The notes under the pieces are model-generated. The model did no database searches. It was not told the origin of the DNA and saw only the letters and a program-made list of their open reading frames with translations. DNA of 6,255 bases from positions 1 through 6,255 of the forward strand of contig CALGVL010000363.1 in assembly GCA_937930165.1 (NCBI GenBank), in the 5' to 3' direction. Shown here piece by piece: positions 4,213-6,255 of this stretch (within the stretch, counting starts at the first letter, position 1; every line of letters starts with the position of its first letter). The position numbers and the translations under genes are program-made. The DNA is from an uncultured Acetobacteraceae bacterium (GTDB lineage Bacteria > Pseudomonadota > Alphaproteobacteria > Acetobacterales > Acetobacteraceae).

Positions 4213-5451
4213 CTAGGACCGATACGACCCGTTGATGTCGATGTAGCCATGCGTCAGGTCGCAGGTCCACACCCGGGCCTGCCCCTGGCCGAGGCCGATA
4301 TCCACGGTGATCTCGACCTCCCGCCCCTTCATGTGCGCGACCACCGGCGTCTCGTCATAGCCCGGCACCACGCCGCCATCGCGCGCCATCCAGGTGCCGC
4401 CGACCGCCACCGAGAGCCGGTCGCGATCCGCCGGCTCCCCTGCCTTGCCCACCGCCATGACGATGCGGCCCCAATTGGCGTCCTCGCCGGCGATGGCGGT
4501 CTTGACCAGCGGCGAATTGGCGATGGCCATGGCGATCCGCTTCGCCGAGTCGTCGCTGACCGCGCCGGTGACATCAATGCGGATCAGCTTCTGCGCCCCC
4601 TCCCCGTCGCGCGCCACCATGAGGGCGAGGTCCATCAGCACTTCCTCCAGCGCCCGGGCGAAGTCAGCGAGGATGGCGCCGCCCTCCGCCGGCACCTCCG
4701 CATGCGCCGCCTGGCCGGTGGCGAAGAGCAGCAGCGTGTCGGAGGTGGAGGTGTCGGAATCCACGGTGATGCAGTTGAAGGACTTCGCCACGCCCTTCTC
4801 CAGCAGCGCCTGCAGGGCCGGGGCCGGGATCCTTGCATCCGTCGCCACGAAGCTCAGCATGGTCGCCATGTCCGGGGCGATCATGCCGCTGCCCTTGGCG
4901 ATGCCGGCGATGGTGACGCTGGTGCCCCCGATGCTGGCACGCCGCACCGAGGCCTTGGGGAAGGTGTCGGTGGTCATGATGGCGCGCGCCGCCTCCTGCC
5001 AGCGCGAGGGCGACAGGCTGGCATGCAGTGCCGGCAGCGCCGCGGTCAGGCGCTCATGCGGCAGGGGCTCGCCGATCACCCCGGTGGAGGCGAGGAACAC
5101 CTCTCCCGGCTCGCAGCCCACAAGCTTCGCGGCGGCCGCGGCGCTGGCCTCCACTGCCTCGCGCCCTGCCTTGCCGGTGAAGACATTGGCGTTGCCGGCA
5201 TTCACCACCAGCGCCCGCGCCTTGCCGCCCTTCAGCGCGGTGCGGCACCAGTCCACCGGCGCGCCGGGGCACTTGTTCCGGGTGAAGACGCCGGCGACGG
5301 TGGTGCCTGCCGGGAATTCCATCATGGTCAGGTCGGCGCGGCCCTTGTAGCGGATGCCTGCCTCGATGCTGCCGAGGCGCACCCCTGGGACCGGAGGCAT
5401 CTCCGGCAGCGGAAGCGCAAGCGGGGAGACGGGCAGGTCCTTGCCGGCCAT
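4213..5451 (-). CDS. argJ: ArgJ, glutamate N-acetyltransferase / amino-acid acetyltransferase
   Basis: ArgJ is a cytosolic enzyme of the cyclic arginine pathway: it moves the acetyl group from N-acetylornithine to glutamate, and bifunctional forms also acetylate glutamate from acetyl-CoA. The 412-residue length is normal. Seen motifs are LVVNAGNANVFTG (81-93), STGVIGEPLP (122-131) holding the Thr-Gly oxyanion residues T123-G124, TTDTFPK (160-166), KGSGMIAPDMATML (186-199) with the self-cleavage site A196/T197 (T197 becomes the nucleophile), DSDTSTSD (231-238), GEDANWGRI (322-330) and the family-typical end DLTHGYIDINGSYRS (398-412). The precursor should split into alpha and beta chains. The start ATG at 5451-5449 has AGGAG (5462-5466) 10 bases upstream. 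The parvulin gene lies 70 bases upstream on the same strand, so co-transcription is plausible. Whether the enzyme is mono- or bifunctional cannot be decided here. Confidence 0.97.
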   Translation of the reverse strand: MAGKDLPVSPLALPLPEMPPVPGVRLGSIEAGIRYKGRADLTMMEFPAGTTVAGVFTRNKCPGAPVDWCRTALKGGKARALVVNAGNANVFTGKAGREAVEASAAAAAKLVGCEPGEVFLASTGVIGEPLPHERLTAALPALHASLSPSRWQEAARAIMTTDTFPKASVRRASIGGTSVTIAGIAKGSGMIAPDMATMLSFVATDARIPAPALQALLEKGVAKSFNCITVDSDTSTSDTLLLFATGQAAHAEVPAEGGAILADFARALEEVLMDLALMVARDGEGAQKLIRIDVTGAVSDDSAKRIAMAIANSPLVKTAIAGEDANWGRIVMAVGKAGEPADRDRLSVAVGGTWMARDGGVVPGYDETPVVAHMKGREVEITVDIGLGQGQARVWTCDLTHGYIDINGSYRS

Positions 5452-5489
5452 GATAAGCTCTCTCCTGGTAGATGCCGGGTTGCGTGGAT

Positions 5490-5511
5490 GGGCCCCGCCG
5501 ATGTGGGGCCC
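5490..5511 (-). other. Stem-loop between the parvulin gene and argJ
   Basis: GGGCCCC (5490-5496) pairs perfectly with GGGGCCC (5505-5511) over an 8-base loop, 10 bases after the parvulin stop and about 38 bases before the argJ start. It could partly terminate or process the message between the two genes, or lower argJ expression relative to the isomerase. There is no T-run. Confidence 0.45.
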
Positions 5512-5521
5512 GGCGACGGCC

Positions 5522-6255
5522 TCAGCGGCGTTGCGGTTGCGGGGCGGGCGCCGGGGGCGGCATGGCGCCGTCGAGCAGGGAGCCGCCCGGCCCGCCGCCC
5601 GTGGCCGGGGCCTGGTCGAATCGCTCGACCTTGGCGGCAGCGCGGATGCGGCGTACCACGGCGTCCACCTGCTCCTCCATCATCTTCCGCTCGATCTGCT
5701 GGCGCGCCTCCTCGAAGGAGGGCACCGGCGCGGTTCGGCGCTCCTCCAGCTTAATGATGTGCCAGCCGAAGGGGCTGCGGACCGGGGCGCTGCTGACCTG
5801 GCCGGGCTGCATGGCAAAGGCGGCCTCGGCGAATTCCGGCACCATGTCGCTCTTCTTGAAGAAGCCGAGATCGCCGCCACTCTCGCGGGAGCCGGGATCC
5901 TTGGACAGGCGCTTCGCCACCTCGGCGAAGTCGGCGCCGCCCTTCACCTCGGCCAGGGCGGCCCGGGCCTCGGCCTCGGTCTGCACCAGGATGTGGCGGG
6001 CGCGGACCTCCTCCTCCCCCCGGCGACGGGCGGCCTCCTGGTCGTAGCGGGCGCGGACGGCCTGCTCGGTCACCTGGGCGTTCACCTCCCGCGACAGCAG
6101 GGCCTGCTGCAATTCCTGCTCCTCCGCCCGGCGGACGCGCTGGCGGACCTCCTCATCCTTGTCGAGGCCGGCGGCGCGGGCGGCGATGACCAGCGCCCGC
6201 TCGGTGATGGCGCGGTCCACCAGTTGGCGGGAGACCTCGGGCGGCAGCATCTGCA
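5522..6255 (-). CDS. Parvulin-type peptidyl-prolyl isomerase (PpiC family), 5' end outside window
   Basis: This protein catalyses cis-trans isomerisation of proline bonds, most likely in the periplasm as a folding factor of the SurA/PrsA/PpiD kind. At least 243 C-terminal codons are visible. The in-frame ATG at 6250 is probably internal, because the frame continues to the window edge with no stop and the text there (MLPPEVSRQLVDRAITERAL) looks like the middle of a PpiC N-terminal helical region. Counting from that Met, the helical part spans about 1-80 and the parvulin core about 81-172, with R-A-R-H86-I-L-V, GGDLGFF (125-131), M136, F140 and FGWH164II as typical active-site positions. The C-terminal tail (212-242) is Gly/Pro-rich and ends in PQPQRR. 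A signal peptide would be outside the window. argJ follows 70 bases downstream. Confidence 0.93.
   Translation of the reverse strand, partial: QMLPPEVSRQLVDRAITERALVIAARAAGLDKDEEVRQRVRRAEEQELQQALLSREVNAQVTEQAVRARYDQEAARRRGEEEVRARHILVQTEAEARAALAEVKGGADFAEVAKRLSKDPGSRESGGDLGFFKKSDMVPEFAEAAFAMQPGQVSSAPVRSPFGWHIIKLEERRTAPVPSFEEARQQIERKMMEEQVDAVVRRIRAAAKVERFDQAPATGGGPGGSLLDGAMPPPAPAPQPQRR

Noticed and set aside
4249..5754. Long plus-strand open frame (501 codons) antisense to argJ and the end of the parvulin gene
   Set aside because: It is rich in H, R, G and P with no motif, and mirrors the codon structure of argJ, whose family motifs are unmistakable. Long antisense frames are expected at this GC content.

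Overview
The window is very GC-rich (roughly 70% by eye), has strong G/C bias at third codon positions, and contains no RNA gene, transposase, integrase or CRISPR repeat. The protein content (bactofilin, split ChrA pair, DUF308/HdeD-like protein, parvulin followed by ArgJ) and the codon style suggest an alphaproteobacterium, most likely Acetobacteraceae of the Roseomonas type. That taxonomic call is inference from style, not from a search.

Layout. Left block, minus strand (about 1-1883): a 54-residue proline-rich lipoprotein, then a six-helix DUF308/HdeD-like membrane protein, then two half-size chromate-transporter (ChrA) proteins whose genes overlap by 4 bases. The second ChrA half runs off the left edge. 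A strong 13-bp stem-loop separates the lipoprotein gene from the rest. Centre, plus strand (about 2084-4129): two small unrecognised genes (71 and 40 residues, the latter a probable single-helix membrane protein with a very strong ribosome binding site), then a bactofilin, then a 232-residue membrane-anchored coiled-coil protein that I do not recognise. Right block, minus strand (4213-6255): a parvulin peptidyl-prolyl isomerase, cut by the window edge, followed by argJ of arginine biosynthesis. It converges on the coiled-coil gene, with a nested stem-loop between them.

How the genes may work together. The ChrA halves should form one heteromeric membrane transporter; the DUF308 protein and lipoprotein upstream could be co-transcribed, though the stem-loop argues for at least partial separation. 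The parvulin and argJ are a co-directional pair with no obvious functional link. The bactofilin and the coiled-coil membrane protein are the most interesting pair: a membrane-associated polymer next to a one-helix protein of unknown family that could be a partner.

Unexplained structure is concentrated in the intergenic DNA: a 23-bp imperfect direct repeat (2084-2106 and 2553-2575) sharing TTGCAACCA, several short dyads, and three consecutive inverted repeats in front of the coiled-coil gene, the last of which folds over its Shine-Dalgarno sequence. No defence system, mobile element or clearly new multi-gene system is visible.
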